61,934 bases of DNA, from NCBI RefSeq assembly GCF_020687745.1, contig NZ_JAJEWK010000004.1:1-61934 (forward strand). The letters run 5' to 3'. Within the stretch, counting starts at the first letter, position 1. The number at the start of each line of letters is the position of its first letter. Origin of the DNA: Chryseobacterium sp. MFBS3-17 (GTDB taxonomy: Bacteria > Bacteroidota > Bacteroidia > Flavobacteriales > Weeksellaceae). The translations under genes were made by a program, and so were the position numbers. Below the pieces are notes generated by a model. It searched no databases and was not told where the DNA came from. It was given only the letters and a program-made list of their open reading frames with translations. Below, one piece after another: positions 11,047 to 20,299 of this stretch.

Positions 11047-11628
11047 TTATTTCAGATGTTTGGTAATGGATTCTGAAGTCGGTTTCGTAGTGCTCACATA
11101 GGAATCAATCAGTTTCCCTTCTTCATCCACCAAAAATTTGGTAAAATTCCACAGGATTTTGGTGTTTTTTACGCCATTCAGGTCTTTGCTGGTGAGGTAT
11201 TCAAAAATGGGTGCGATATCGCTGCCTTTTACCGATACTTTACCGGCCATAGGAAAGGTAACGCCATAATTTTTCTGACAAAAAGCGCCGATTTCTTCAT
11301 TGCTGCCCGGCTCCTGGCCTCCGAAATTATTGGCCGGAAAACCTACCACAACCAGTTGGTCCTTATATTTTTGGTACAATTCTTCCAGATCAGCATACTG
11401 CGGGGTAAAACCGCATTCAGAAGCGGTGTTCACAATCAGAATTTTCTTGCCTTTGAAATCGGCAAAATTAATGTCGTTGCCATCCAGGCCTTCCACGGTG
11501 TAGTCATAAATATTTTTCATAGCAGTGGTTATATCGGTTTCAGTTTTTTGTTCCGTATCTTTTTTCTGATTGGTGCAGCTCTGAAAAAAAGCGGCAATAG
11601 TCAACAGAAATATGAATATTCTTTTCAT
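11047..11628 (-). CDS. Lipoprotein glutathione-peroxidase-like thiol peroxidase
   Basis: 193 residues. A lipoprotein signal (TIAAFFQSCTNQ) is followed by a complete GPx fold: the peroxidatic Cys in NTASECGFTPQY, the GFPANNFGGQEPG motif with the conserved Gln, and WNFTKFLVDEEG with the Trp/Asn of the tetrad. Such bacterial enzymes usually reduce peroxides with thioredoxin rather than glutathione. Lipid anchoring suggests the periplasmic side of a membrane. It is the last gene of a minus-strand run and has its own terminator. Confidence 0.9.
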   Translation of the reverse strand: MKRIFIFLLTIAAFFQSCTNQKKDTEQKTETDITTAMKNIYDYTVEGLDGNDINFADFKGKKILIVNTASECGFTPQYADLEELYQKYKDQLVVVGFPANNFGGQEPGSNEEIGAFCQKNYGVTFPMAGKVSVKGSDIAPIFEYLTSKDLNGVKNTKILWNFTKFLVDEEGKLIDSYVSTTKPTSESITKHLK

Positions 11629-11663
11629 AAGTTTCAGGTATGGGGTGTTCTATATATGAACGG

Positions 11664-12326
11664 TTAAAATTTAAAAGTATTGGCCGGCAGTACTTTATTG
11701 ACCTCAATTTTATGCAGACTGATTACGTAATCACTGTCTTTTTTGGGAGATGAAGACTCCAGTCTGTACGGCATAATGAGACTGCCGGTCTTCCGGAAAT
11801 CACTGTACGTAAGTGTTTCGTCTTTTTTAATCTCCTTCAGCAGCATAAAACTCTTTACATCAAAAAAATAAATGGTTGTATTCACATTTTTCTGGAGTTC
11901 CACCTTATGACAAAGGGCATCACCTACCCTTTCTTTGCCGGTGTACTTTGCGGTAAACCCTTTGCTTTCCCAGTCTATAAAATCATTGTCAAAGTTTTGC
12001 GCTTCATAATTCGGATATTCCTGAAGTTTGTTGCTGGCGTAGTTCATGGCATAGCCTTTTTTACCGTCATACCCTTCTATAGCCGTTTCTTTTTTGCTGA
12101 TGGAAATGGTCGTTTTGGCAAGATTTGGCCTTTGCTGGTAAATGGTCATCGGGTACTCATCATTTACCCCCAGCGTTACTCTGCCATGCAGAATCACACT
12201 GTTCAGCAGCTTCCAGTTGGTAAGTCCGCCGGTGGCTTCTATATTTCTGTCAATGATTTCCTTCGCCGTCTGCGCATATATAAAATGTGCTGAAAACAGC
12301 GCCAATACCCAAAATATTTTTTTCAT
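11664..12326 (-). CDS. Secreted LolA-like outer-membrane lipoprotein-sorting fold protein
   Basis: 220 residues with a Sec signal peptide (LALFSAHFIYA-Q). The body has the LolA/LppX-like alternation seen in many flavobacterial exported proteins: TAKEIIDRNIEATGGL at the start, then EGYDGKKGYAMNY and KVELQKNVNTTIYFFDVKSFMLLKE. It may bind lipid or lipoprotein in the periplasm, but it is not the canonical LolA; a second member of the fold is at 55645. The gene precedes the GPx gene on the same strand by 35 bases and has its own -7 box. Confidence 0.75.
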   Translation of the reverse strand: MKKIFWVLALFSAHFIYAQTAKEIIDRNIEATGGLTNWKLLNSVILHGRVTLGVNDEYPMTIYQQRPNLAKTTISISKKETAIEGYDGKKGYAMNYASNKLQEYPNYEAQNFDNDFIDWESKGFTAKYTGKERVGDALCHKVELQKNVNTTIYFFDVKSFMLLKEIKKDETLTYSDFRKTGSLIMPYRLESSSPKKDSDYVISLHKIEVNKVLPANTFKF

Positions 12327-12343
12327 TCCTTCGCTTTAATGCT

Positions 12344-12351
12344 CAAATATA
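12344..12351 (-). promoter_or_regulatory. -7 box upstream of LolA-like gene
   Basis: TATATTTG on the minus strand, 18 bases before the start codon; no TTG at the ideal -33 distance was seen. Confidence 0.45.
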
Positions 12352-12372
12352 ATTTATTTTTTCAGAGAATAC

Positions 12373-13107
12373 CTATTTGTTGCGGTCTATTAATCTTCTT
12401 GCTTTCTCCAGATCTGCCGGTACATCAATGCCTACTCCCACGAAATCGGTTTCAATCATTTTTATTTTCATTCCGTATTCCAGATACCGCAGACACTCTA
12501 TTTTCTCTGCCGTCTCCAGCGGTTCTACGGGCAGCGCAGCAAATTCCAGCAAAGCTTTTTTCCGGAAAGCATACACCCCGATGTGCTTAAAATAATTAGT
12601 CTTCACAACAGTTTCACGGGCATAAGGAATCACCGACCGGCTGAAATACAGGGCAAAACCATTGCGGTCTGTAATCACTTTCACATGATTCGGGTTTTCT
12701 ATATCATCCGGCTCTGTGAGTTTAATCTTTAAGGAAGCCAGTGAAATTTCCCTCTCCGGATCGTCATTAAAAACGGCAATCAATTGCTGCAAAGGCTCGA
12801 GTTTAAGAAATGGTTCGTCTCCCTGCACATTCACCACAATATCGCAGTCCAGATCCTGCACTGCTTCGGCAATCCGGTCGCTCCCGGTTTCATGCGCTCC
12901 GGTCATGACGGCCTTTCCGCCGGATTTTTTAATTTCTTCAAAAATAATCTGCGAATCTGTGGCCACAAAAACATCATCAAAAAGAGCGGTATCCATCACA
13001 TTCTGATACGTGGTGGCGATTACCGTTTTATCTCCCAGCATCTGCATCAGTTTCCCGGGAAAACGGCTGGCTTCATATCTGGCGGGTATTACAGCAATTA
13101 CTTTCAT
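12373..13107 (-). CDS. kdsB: 3-deoxy-manno-octulosonate cytidylyltransferase
   Basis: 244 residues from ATG 13107 ([21 protein letters not shown]); the 37 codons upstream overlap the neighbouring gene and lack family similarity. The nucleotide-binding loop IPARYxASRFPGK, [16 protein letters not shown] and [10 protein letters not shown] are intact. It activates Kdo to CMP-Kdo for lipid A inner-core assembly in the cytoplasm. It follows the aminotransferase by 20 bases and is probably co-transcribed with it. Confidence 0.96.
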   Translation of the reverse strand: MKVIAVIPARYEASRFPGKLMQMLGDKTVIATTYQNVMDTALFDDVFVATDSQIIFEEIKKSGGKAVMTGAHETGSDRIAEAVQDLDCDIVVNVQGDEPFLKLEPLQQLIAVFNDDPEREISLASLKIKLTEPDDIENPNHVKVITDRNGFALYFSRSVIPYARETVVKTNYFKHIGVYAFRKKALLEFAALPVEPLETAEKIECLRYLEYGMKIKMIETDFVGVGIDVPADLEKARRLIDRNK

Positions 13108-13127
13108 GATATGGTTTAAGTGCTGAC

Positions 13128-14381
13128 TTATTTTAATTGTTTCAGTGCTTCTTCCAGCCTTGGAAGCATATTTTTGATTTCTTCTTGGGACAGACCGCCT
13201 GCCGAAGCACGGAACCACGGCATATTCCGCGAATTACCAAATGCAGAAAATGGCACCAGTGCCACGCCGGCATGCTCTATCAGATAAAATACCAGATCTG
13301 ACGAATCTGCTACAGAACTGCCATCCGGCTTGGTTCTCCCCAGATAATCCAGCTCTATGGTCAGATACATAGCGCCCATGGGCTGAATGGCATTCACAGA
13401 GAGCCCGTGGGAACGCATTTCCTGAATCCCGTCGTAGAGCACTTGGAGACTGTCTGCAATTTTCCCTTTGAAGTCCTGTACAAAAAGGTCCACTTCAGTA
13501 CTTTCATTCAGAAAAACAGACACTGCCTGCTGTTCCGGCTTGGGTGCCCATGCACCAATATGTCCGAGCAGTGCTTTCATTTTATCCATAATTTCCGCAG
13601 GTCCGAAACTCCAGCCCACACGGAGTCCCGTGGCCGCAAAACATTTGGATGTTCCGTCTATGTACACGGTATAGGGTTTCAGCTCAGGGAACAAACTTAC
13701 CGGATTGTAATGCGCCTCACCAAAAGTAAGCAACGCATAAATCTGGTCGTACAAAATATAAAGTGGTTTCTGATCGGCTGTCCGGCTCTTGTTTTCCTCG
13801 ATGACCAGACTGCAGATTTCGCTGAGTTGCTCCTTCGTAAACATCGTGCCGGTAGGATTGAGTGGTGAACAGATTGCCAGCAACACTGCATCCTTTAAAT
13901 GCGGTTTCAACTCTTCCGCCGTAGGGAGGAAATTGTTGGCCTGCGACGTTTCCACCTCTATTTTTTCTGCCTGGGTAAGGTAAGAATAGTGATTATTGTT
14001 CCAGGAAGGTGTGGGGTAAACCACCTTGTCCCCTTCATCTACAATGGCCTTAAAAGCTGCGTAAATTAACGGTCTGGATCCGCCTGCAATCAGAATTTCA
14101 TCTGCCGAATATTCCAGACTCCAGCGCTGTTTCAAATCCGATGATACTGCTTTGCGCAGGGACAAAAGTCCGTTGGCCGGAGGATAATTGGTAAGGTTAT
14201 GCTGGTAAGCTTTCTGAATTTCACTTTTCAGCAATGCCGGAATCGGGTACAGATTGGCGTCCAGATCCCCGATGGTAAGATTGGCAATTTCTGCGCCCTG
14301 ACTTTTCATATCATTGACCAGATTTCCGATTTTTATAATTTCTGAACCAATGAGATTCGCGGCTAATTTTGAGACTTTCAT
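13128..14381 (-). CDS. PLP-dependent aminotransferase, class I/II
   Basis: 417 residues from ATG 14381 ([15 protein letters not shown]). Fold-type I features: [39 protein letters not shown], and the PLP lysine in [21 protein letters not shown]. It resembles aspartate/tyrosine-type aminotransferases; the exact amino acid is not deducible. It lies between the phosphosugar mutase and kdsB on the same strand with small gaps (about 60 and 20 bases). Confidence 0.88.
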   Translation of the reverse strand: MKVSKLAANLIGSEIIKIGNLVNDMKSQGAEIANLTIGDLDANLYPIPALLKSEIQKAYQHNLTNYPPANGLLSLRKAVSSDLKQRWSLEYSADEILIAGGSRPLIYAAFKAIVDEGDKVVYPTPSWNNNHYSYLTQAEKIEVETSQANNFLPTAEELKPHLKDAVLLAICSPLNPTGTMFTKEQLSEICSLVIEENKSRTADQKPLYILYDQIYALLTFGEAHYNPVSLFPELKPYTVYIDGTSKCFAATGLRVGWSFGPAEIMDKMKALLGHIGAWAPKPEQQAVSVFLNESTEVDLFVQDFKGKIADSLQVLYDGIQEMRSHGLSVNAIQPMGAMYLTIELDYLGRTKPDGSSVADSSDLVFYLIEHAGVALVPFSAFGNSRNMPWFRASAGGLSQEEIKNMLPRLEEALKQLK

Positions 14382-14441
14382 AAAAATGATGTTTATTGTT
14401 AATATTGCCGGCACCGGCCAGCAGGTCAGTGATACTGTGGT

Positions 14442-16160
14442 TTACAGATTAAGGTCTGCTTTTACCTGCAGAATTTTTGCTTCCAGCAGAGGCAGTTTTT
14501 CCCTGAAATCCTCTTCAGAGGTCACGGAATCCTTTACCGATACATAAAATTTAATCTTGGGCTCGGTTCCGGACGGGCGCACACAAACTTTTGTGCCGTC
14601 TTCGGTATAGTAAATCAATACGTTCGATTTCGGAATGTCATCCATTATCGTTTTCTTTCCGGTGAGCACATACTGGCAGGTTTGCTCCTTAAAATCTTTC
14701 AGTTCTGCTACTGCCGAACCTGCAATCTGCTTAGGAGGATTTTCCCGGAAGTCCGTCATCATCTGTGCTATTTCTTCAGCACCGGTCCGTCCTTTCCGCA
14801 CCACATTGACCAGACCTTCATAATAAAACCCGAGTTCTTTATAAATATCAATCATGTACTGGTACACTGACTGTCCATTAGCCTTACACCAGGCGGCAAG
14901 TTCGCAGGCCACCAGAATAGAGCCGCAAGAATCCTTATCTCTTACAAAATCACCCGTCATAAAACCAAAGCTCTCTTCGCCACCGCAAATGAATTTTTCC
15001 TGACCTTCAAAGTCGCGGATCATTTTGCCAATCCACTTGAATCCGGTAAGGCCCACTTTGCAGTCCACCCCGAATTTTTCGGCGATATCAAAGAAAATAT
15101 CTGAAGTCACAATGGTGGAACCAATGAATTCTTTGCCCGATATTTTACCGGCCTTCTTCCACTGATCCAGAATGTAGTAGGTAAGAATGGTATTGGTCTG
15201 GTTGCCGTTCAGCAACTGCATTTCTCCATCCAGATTACGTACGGCAATGCCCAGGCGGTCACCATCCGGGTCTGTACCGATTACAATATCTGCATTGGTG
15301 AGCCTGGCAAGATCCATGGCCATTTCCAGCGCAGCCGGCTCTTCCGGATTGGGAGATTCCACCGTAGGGAAATTTCCGCTGGGAATCATCTGTTCCCGCA
15401 CCAGATCTACCCTGGTAAACCCTGCTTTTTTTAATGCCTTCGGAATTGTGGTATAGGTGGTTCCGTGTATAGAGGTAAATACAATATTCAGATTGTCATA
15501 GCCAGTTTTATCTTTCTGATACAGGGAATTTTCTATGCAGGCATCTATATACACATCATCCTGTTCTTCGCCAATCCATTCTATCAGTTCATCATTTCCT
15601 TCAAATTTGATTTCATCAAACCGGGTGGCATAGACTTCACGGATGATATTTTCATCATCCGGCGGAACCACTTGTGCACCATCATTCCAGTACACTTTGT
15701 ATCCGTTATATTCCGGTGGGTTGTGGGAGGCGGTGAGCACAATTCCCGCATTGCATTTTTTGTCCCGTACGGTAAATGAAAGTTCAGGTGTAGGGCGGTG
15801 TTCGCGGAAAAGCAGCACACGAATTCCATTGGCCGTCAGTACATCTGCAACCAGTTTCCCGAACTCTCTGGAATTATTTCTTACGTCATACGCAATGGCA
15901 ACTTTAATGGTCTGATCCGGAAACTGCTGATGCAGATAATTGGCCAGTCCCTGGGTGGCCTGTCCCAGCGTATATTTGTTGAGGCGGTTGGTTCCCACGC
16001 CCATAATGCCGCGCATGCCGCCGGTACCAAATTCCAGTTCGCGGTAGAAGGAGTCTTCCAGATCGGGTGAACCGGAGTCTATAAGGAGTTGTACAGCGTC
16101 CCGGGTTTCCTGGTCAAAGGTGTCACTGAGCCAAAGATTTGCTTTTTCTAATGTTGTCAT
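14442..16160 (-). CDS. Phosphoglucomutase/phosphomannomutase family enzyme
   Basis: 572 residues, the size of the long phospho-sugar mutases (PgcA type). GTGGMRGIMGVGTNRLN is near residue 47, the active-site serine loop is TASHNPPEYNGYK, the metal loop is GTDPDGDRLGIA, sugar binding is GGEESFGF, and the phosphate loop is RPSGTEPKIKFY. It interconverts hexose-1- and hexose-6-phosphates, feeding sugar nucleotides for envelope polysaccharide, which suits its place upstream of kdsB. Specificity for glucose or mannose cannot be read from sequence alone. Confidence 0.93.
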   Translation of the reverse strand: MTTLEKANLWLSDTFDQETRDAVQLLIDSGSPDLEDSFYRELEFGTGGMRGIMGVGTNRLNKYTLGQATQGLANYLHQQFPDQTIKVAIAYDVRNNSREFGKLVADVLTANGIRVLLFREHRPTPELSFTVRDKKCNAGIVLTASHNPPEYNGYKVYWNDGAQVVPPDDENIIREVYATRFDEIKFEGNDELIEWIGEEQDDVYIDACIENSLYQKDKTGYDNLNIVFTSIHGTTYTTIPKALKKAGFTRVDLVREQMIPSGNFPTVESPNPEEPAALEMAMDLARLTNADIVIGTDPDGDRLGIAVRNLDGEMQLLNGNQTNTILTYYILDQWKKAGKISGKEFIGSTIVTSDIFFDIAEKFGVDCKVGLTGFKWIGKMIRDFEGQEKFICGGEESFGFMTGDFVRDKDSCGSILVACELAAWCKANGQSVYQYMIDIYKELGFYYEGLVNVVRKGRTGAEEIAQMMTDFRENPPKQIAGSAVAELKDFKEQTCQYVLTGKKTIMDDIPKSNVLIYYTEDGTKVCVRPSGTEPKIKFYVSVKDSVTSEEDFREKLPLLEAKILQVKADLNL

Positions 16161-16234
16161 AGGTGTTTATTTTTCTGAAAGTAATCCCATTATTTGTGGA
16201 TTTAACTTTTATAATTTTTAAACTGATAATCATG

Positions 16235-16936
16235 CTAATCCAGCATTTTATTTTCTATAAGAGCCGTTTTATCTGCTTTGAAAGCCCGGATCGGGTCATT
16301 ATAGTACAGAAATTTTGCAGTGTTTTTAATGCTACCTTTTAGGGAATCCTTTACTTGAACTTCTGCATAATTGCCGTTTCGGGAGTCAATATCCATATTC
16401 TCTACCAGCCAGTACGGTGCTATAAAATTGGCCGTATCCTGAATTTTGAGCACCGCTTTGCCGGTACTTCCTTTAAAATTGGCACGGCTGGTATCAAAAA
16501 GTTCCACTTCAGCTCTCCTGGATTTTACTGAACCTATAAAAATAGCATTATTTTTTAAATGAAGCCTGAAATTATCGGTCTGTATTTCACTGGAAATATT
16601 CATTTCCACAGAATCCGTCACCGTGATCCGTTCCGGGTTGTATCTGGAATAAACGGTTACACTATAGAAATCAACGCCTTCGGTTTCGCGTTTTTCGCTG
16701 ATATCCAAAGTACGGTCCTTTACTTTAATATTTAAATTTTTAAAGATATTGGGATAGGTTTCCACACTCACGAAATTTTTATCGCTCTGTACATAAAATA
16801 CGCGGTAACTGCCCTGCAGGCTCAGGTTTACAAATTCCTCCACTTCCACTTCTGTGGTTTCAATATCTCCTTTTGGTGAAATATTCCCGCAGGAAATGAG
16901 GGTGAGGAATACAAACAGGTACAACAGATTTTTCAT
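16235..16936 (-). CDS. Lipoprotein with head-GIN (DUF2807) domain
   Basis: 233 residues. A lipoprotein signal (FLTLISCGNIS) is followed by the head-GIN beta-solenoid: EVEEFVNLSLQGSYRVFYVQ, VKDRTLDISEK, then repeated short strands (LHLKNNAIFIGSV, AEVELFDTSRANFKG, LKIQDTANFI). The family is abundant in Bacteroidota and faces the periplasm or cell surface; its function is unknown. It is the last gene of a run with the GT2 and DUF4199 genes, 21 bases from the former. Confidence 0.88.
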   Translation of the reverse strand: MKNLLYLFVFLTLISCGNISPKGDIETTEVEVEEFVNLSLQGSYRVFYVQSDKNFVSVETYPNIFKNLNIKVKDRTLDISEKRETEGVDFYSVTVYSRYNPERITVTDSVEMNISSEIQTDNFRLHLKNNAIFIGSVKSRRAEVELFDTSRANFKGSTGKAVLKIQDTANFIAPYWLVENMDIDSRNGNYAEVQVKDSLKGSIKNTAKFLYYNDPIRAFKADKTALIENKMLD

Positions 16937-16957
16937 GGAAGAAGTTTAGAAGGTTAA

Positions 16958-17926
16958 TTAAATAATCTCGTCAATTGTATAATTTTTGTGCTCACGGTTA
17001 CTGCGGATGATCATTTCTCCCAGGAAACCGGCTATGAAGAGTAAAGTTCCCATCAGCATCATGGTAAGGGAGATAAAAAACCACGGATTATCTGTGATGA
17101 GATGACCATACACTCCTTTTGAGACCGCAATCAGTTTGGAAATTCCCAATCCCAGTGCTGCAAAGAAGCCGATGATGAACATGAGCGTGCCCACGGCTCC
17201 GAAGAAATGCATGGGTCTGCCGCCAAAACGGCTCACGAACCACAGGGTCACCAGATCCAGAAATCCGCGGATGAACCGCTCGGTGCCGAATTTTGAGGTC
17301 CCGTAAGGCCGTGCCTGATGTTTTACTTCTTTCTCTGTTATTCTCCTGAAGCCGGCATTGGCCGCCAGCACCGGAATGTAGCGGTGCATATCCCCGTACA
17401 CATCTATGGATTTTACTACTTGTTTTTTATACGCTTTCAGTCCGCAATTGAAATCATGCAAATCTACTCCCGAAACCTTTCGGGCAGCAGAATTAAAGAG
17501 TTTTGAGGGAAGGTTTTTGGTCATGACGTTATCAAAACGCTTCTTTTTCCATCCGGAAACAATGTCATAATCGCCGTTCACTACCATGGCATAAAGTTCC
17601 GGGATTTCTTCCGGAAAGTCCTGAAGATCCGCATCCATAGTGATGATGACCTCACCGTTTGCCCGTGCAAAAGCGGCATGTAAGGCTTGTGATTTTCCAT
17701 AATTACGGGAAAACCGGATGGCGTGCACCTGTGGATTTTCAATCTTCAGATTTTCAATAATACTCCAGGAAAGATCGGTGCTTCCATCATCTACAAACCA
17801 GATTTCGTAAGAAAGATTTTCGCTGCTGCAAACGCGCTCTATTCTGCCGAAAAGTTCTTCCAGAGATTCTTCCTCATTCAGAAGGGGTATGATGATGGAA
17901 AGGTTAAGGGTATTCAAGTTAATCAT
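16958..17926 (-). CDS. Membrane-anchored family 2 glycosyltransferase
   Basis: 322 residues. The GT-A domain has SIIIPLLNEEESLEELF, FVDDGSTDLSW and the metal-binding MDADLQDFPEEI, with QARPYGTSKFG about 220. Two C-terminal transmembrane helices (about 235-260 and 275-300) complete the ArnC/DPM1/GtrB architecture. It probably moves a sugar from a nucleotide donor to undecaprenyl phosphate on the inner face of the cytoplasmic membrane. It starts 3 bases after the stop of the DUF4199 gene, so translation is probably coupled. Confidence 0.93.
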   Translation of the reverse strand: MINLNTLNLSIIIPLLNEEESLEELFGRIERVCSSENLSYEIWFVDDGSTDLSWSIIENLKIENPQVHAIRFSRNYGKSQALHAAFARANGEVIITMDADLQDFPEEIPELYAMVVNGDYDIVSGWKKKRFDNVMTKNLPSKLFNSAARKVSGVDLHDFNCGLKAYKKQVVKSIDVYGDMHRYIPVLAANAGFRRITEKEVKHQARPYGTSKFGTERFIRGFLDLVTLWFVSRFGGRPMHFFGAVGTLMFIIGFFAALGLGISKLIAVSKGVYGHLITDNPWFFISLTMMLMGTLLFIAGFLGEMIIRSNREHKNYTIDEII

Positions 17927-17929
17927 TCT

Positions 17930-18541
17930 TTAGGAGTTAGAGGTCTGTTCGGTATCGGGCATTTCAGAAATTCTGGTTCTGTAGAAGCTCCCGAAAAACA
18001 ATGACAAAAGTAAAAAATACACACAATACCCTGCAAAGACATAGCCGAAATATTTTAGGGTAAACATATCTTCATTTTTGGATTCTTTGGCTGCAATCCG
18101 CACTTTAGCTTCTTCATATTTGGCAACCAGCTCATCCATCTCCACACTTTCCGGCTTAATCATCTGCCTGGCATCGCTGTATTCTTTTTCCAGCGACCTT
18201 TTGTAGCTGTCTATATACTGGTAGTTCAGCAGATCTTTGGTATCAGTATCCACATAGGTTATGTACACAAAAATAGAAGCCACTGTAAGCAGGCCGCCTG
18301 TGAACATGGGAATAAATGCGCGGCCATATGCCTCTTTGAAGGTGAGGTATTTCTTCCACCGGCTATAAGAACTCACAGAGAAATAAGCGCCCAGAGCAAA
18401 AACCAGCGGAACAAAAAAAGCATTGAGGGTAATGGAATTGCGATAATAGTCTACATCTCTGAAGAAAATATTCGTGATAAAGAACGCAGTCATGATGACG
18501 GCAAAAATCAATAAACCAACGGTATAAACGTTTCTGAACAT
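17930..18541 (-). CDS. DUF4199 membrane protein
   Basis: 203 residues with about four transmembrane segments (7-25, 38-57, 78-98, 165-190) and a charged central stretch (KRSLEKEYSDARQMIKPESVEMDELVAKYEE) likely to be helical. This is the standard layout of DUF4199, a Bacteroidota membrane family of unknown function that commonly sits beside a GtrB-like glycosyltransferase, as here. It is the first gene of the DUF4199-GT2-GIN run, with an AT-rich leader. Confidence 0.88.
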   Translation of the reverse strand: MFRNVYTVGLLIFAVIMTAFFITNIFFRDVDYYRNSITLNAFFVPLVFALGAYFSVSSYSRWKKYLTFKEAYGRAFIPMFTGGLLTVASIFVYITYVDTDTKDLLNYQYIDSYKRSLEKEYSDARQMIKPESVEMDELVAKYEEAKVRIAAKESKNEDMFTLKYFGYVFAGYCVYFLLLSLFFGSFYRTRISEMPDTEQTSNS

Positions 18542-18581
18542 AAGTTTTAGTTATAATTTTAATTTTTTTTAAGTTTGAATT

Positions 18582-18610
18582 TTGAATTTTAAATTAAACC
18601 CGTATCTTTG
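18582..18610 (+). promoter_or_regulatory. Promoter of SRP RNA
   Basis: TTG 18582-18584, 18-base spacer, TATCTTTG 18603-18610. The match to the Bacteroidota consensus is complete and the RNA would start a few bases downstream at GGCAAG. Confidence 0.8.
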
Positions 18611-18614
18611 CATC

Positions 18615-18707
18615 GGCAAGTCCTACACAACCAGCTCCTGTGAATCCTCCAGGGTGGGAACGCAGCAAAGGTAAACGGTTGTAGCGGTGTGATGTAGATC
18701 GCTTGCC
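18615..18707 (+). ncRNA. ffs: Small signal recognition particle RNA (4.5S type)
   Basis: About 93 bases whose ends pair (GGCAAG with CTTGCC). The apical domain has the conserved SRP helix-8 signature, CCTCCAGGGTGGGAACGCAGC followed by AAAGGTA, recognised by Ffh. It binds Ffh to deliver nascent membrane and exported proteins to FtsY. It is expressed from its own promoter, and a T-rich tract follows the 3' end. Confidence 0.92.
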
Positions 18708-18712
18708 ATTTT

Positions 18713-19495
18713 TTATTTCTTTTTTTCTTCTATTAAATCTTCCAGTAACTTTACATGACCCCAGTTCTCACCGGTTTTGATGCGGTGAATCTGCATGTCT
18801 GTCACATGAAAACGTTTGGCCAGTTTGCGCAGGGTATCCCCTTTTTTCAGCCTTTTTTTGATAGCCAGCACATCTGCTTCGCTTAGTTTTGCATTTCCTG
18901 CGGTAGGTTTCAGATCCATGAATTGCTTTTTAAAAGCATACAGCACATTTTTGGGATGCTTCTTGGCACGCGCATTCAATTCTTCCTGTGAAGCCCACGC
19001 CAGATTATTCATGTGATTATTTTCTTTGTCAAAATCTTTATGAATAAGAAATTCTTTATGCTGATCTGCCGGCGGATCCAGAAACAGTTCAGCCACCGCT
19101 TTATGCTTCAGAACAGCCACATGAATACAGCGTTTTTTGTCTATTTGCTGGTTCAGTTTTTTTCTTTTCTGTATCAGTAAATCCCGTTCCTCCCGTAACT
19201 CAGCAATATTGCTCAGCTGATGGTCTTTTTTGCGCGAAGTTTTAATCAGATCATTAAGTTCATCTATTTTTTCCTGCAACGTTTGAATTCTTTTCTGATC
19301 AGCCGCAGACCTTTTTTTAAACAGTTTCATCCGCAATATGGGATACCCGCCCTGCAGCGAGCCTTTTACGATCTTACCTTGCGGATGGAATTTCGTAAAA
19401 GTTCGGGTATTGCCGAAATTAGATACCTGAAGCCGGAAAACACCTTCATACTCATAATTCAACGGATAATCTTTCCAAATTTCTTCTTGCGTCAT
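18713..19495 (-). CDS. NUMOD4/HNH-like protein with C-terminal helix-turn-helix
   Basis: 260 residues from ATG 19495 (MTQEEIWKDY). The N-terminus has NUMOD4 character (IWKDYPLNYEYEGVFRLQVSNFGNTRTF). About 70-130 is a charged coiled-coil. Next comes an HNH_3-like segment (HKAVAELFLDPP, LIHKDFDKENNHMNNLAWAS), and finally a helix-turn-helix (LSEADVLAIKKRLKKGDTLRKLAKRF). These modules occur in homing-type endonucleases, yet this gene is free-standing and convergent with SRP RNA. It may be a domesticated DNA-binding protein. Whether it still cuts DNA is unknown. Confidence 0.65.
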   Translation of the reverse strand: MTQEEIWKDYPLNYEYEGVFRLQVSNFGNTRTFTKFHPQGKIVKGSLQGGYPILRMKLFKKRSAADQKRIQTLQEKIDELNDLIKTSRKKDHQLSNIAELREERDLLIQKRKKLNQQIDKKRCIHVAVLKHKAVAELFLDPPADQHKEFLIHKDFDKENNHMNNLAWASQEELNARAKKHPKNVLYAFKKQFMDLKPTAGNAKLSEADVLAIKKRLKKGDTLRKLAKRFHVTDMQIHRIKTGENWGHVKLLEDLIEEKKK

Positions 19496-19557
19496 TGTTT
19501 TATTACTTGAAAAACAAAAGTACAAAACCACATAGAGACTCCGATGATATTTCTGAT

Positions 19558-20238
19558 TTAAAAATCAAACACTTCGCCCAATGCAGGCAACACCAGCTCT
19601 ATTTCCCTTTCGGCAAAGAGCGCTTTTGCAGCTCCGTGATCTATGCGGATGGGCGGGAATGTATCAAAGTGACAACCAATTACTTTCGGGGTTTTCAGCA
19701 ATTCGGCGGCGGCAAAAGATGCTTTTCGTGCGCACATGGTATAATGCGCTCCCACCGGCAAAACAGCCATTGTAATATCTCCGTACAGCCTGGGAAACAG
19801 TTCCATATCTGCCATCACACCGGTATCCCCCGCGAAATAGAGGTTCTTGCCGGGCAGTCTGAAGATATATCCGCAAGGCTGACCACCATAGGTACCATCC
19901 GGAAAACTGGACGTATGAGATGCGGGAACCATAGAGATTTTCAGATCTTCTATTTTGGCAGAACCGCCGAAGTTGATATCGATGGAATTTTCATGCCCGA
20001 AATACTCGCAAATCTCCGGCTGACCAATGATCTGAGCATGCGGATGATTTTGAAGCACCTCGCGCACATCTGCCGTATGGTCACCGTGTGCGTGGGTAAT
20101 CAGGATATAGTCAATACTTTGTGCGGAAAGATCAAAACCACTCTGCTCTTTCTGAAAATTATAAAAAGGATCACTTAAAATATTCTTACCCTTGTAGCTG
20201 AACAGAAAGCAATTCTGCCCCAGAAATTTAATCTTCAT
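19558..20238 (-). CDS. UPF0173-type metal-dependent hydrolase
   Basis: 226 residues of the metallo-beta-lactamase fold: ILITHAHGDHTADVREVL supplies the HxHxDH metal site, MVPASHTSSF the next ligand, YFAGDTGVMADM the bridging Asp, and VIGCHFDTFPPI the final His. Size and motifs fit UPF0173 (YtkL) rather than RNase Z or glyoxalase II. The substrate is unknown. It is the last gene of the menB-to-UPF0173 run on the minus strand, 61 bases after menA. Confidence 0.9.
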   Translation of the reverse strand: MKIKFLGQNCFLFSYKGKNILSDPFYNFQKEQSGFDLSAQSIDYILITHAHGDHTADVREVLQNHPHAQIIGQPEICEYFGHENSIDINFGGSAKIEDLKISMVPASHTSSFPDGTYGGQPCGYIFRLPGKNLYFAGDTGVMADMELFPRLYGDITMAVLPVGAHYTMCARKASFAAAELLKTPKVIGCHFDTFPPIRIDHGAAKALFAEREIELVLPALGEVFDF

Positions 20239-20299
20239 ATACGGTTGATTTTGTAGATTTATTGATGATTGATGATGCTAAATTACACAATTATGCCGG

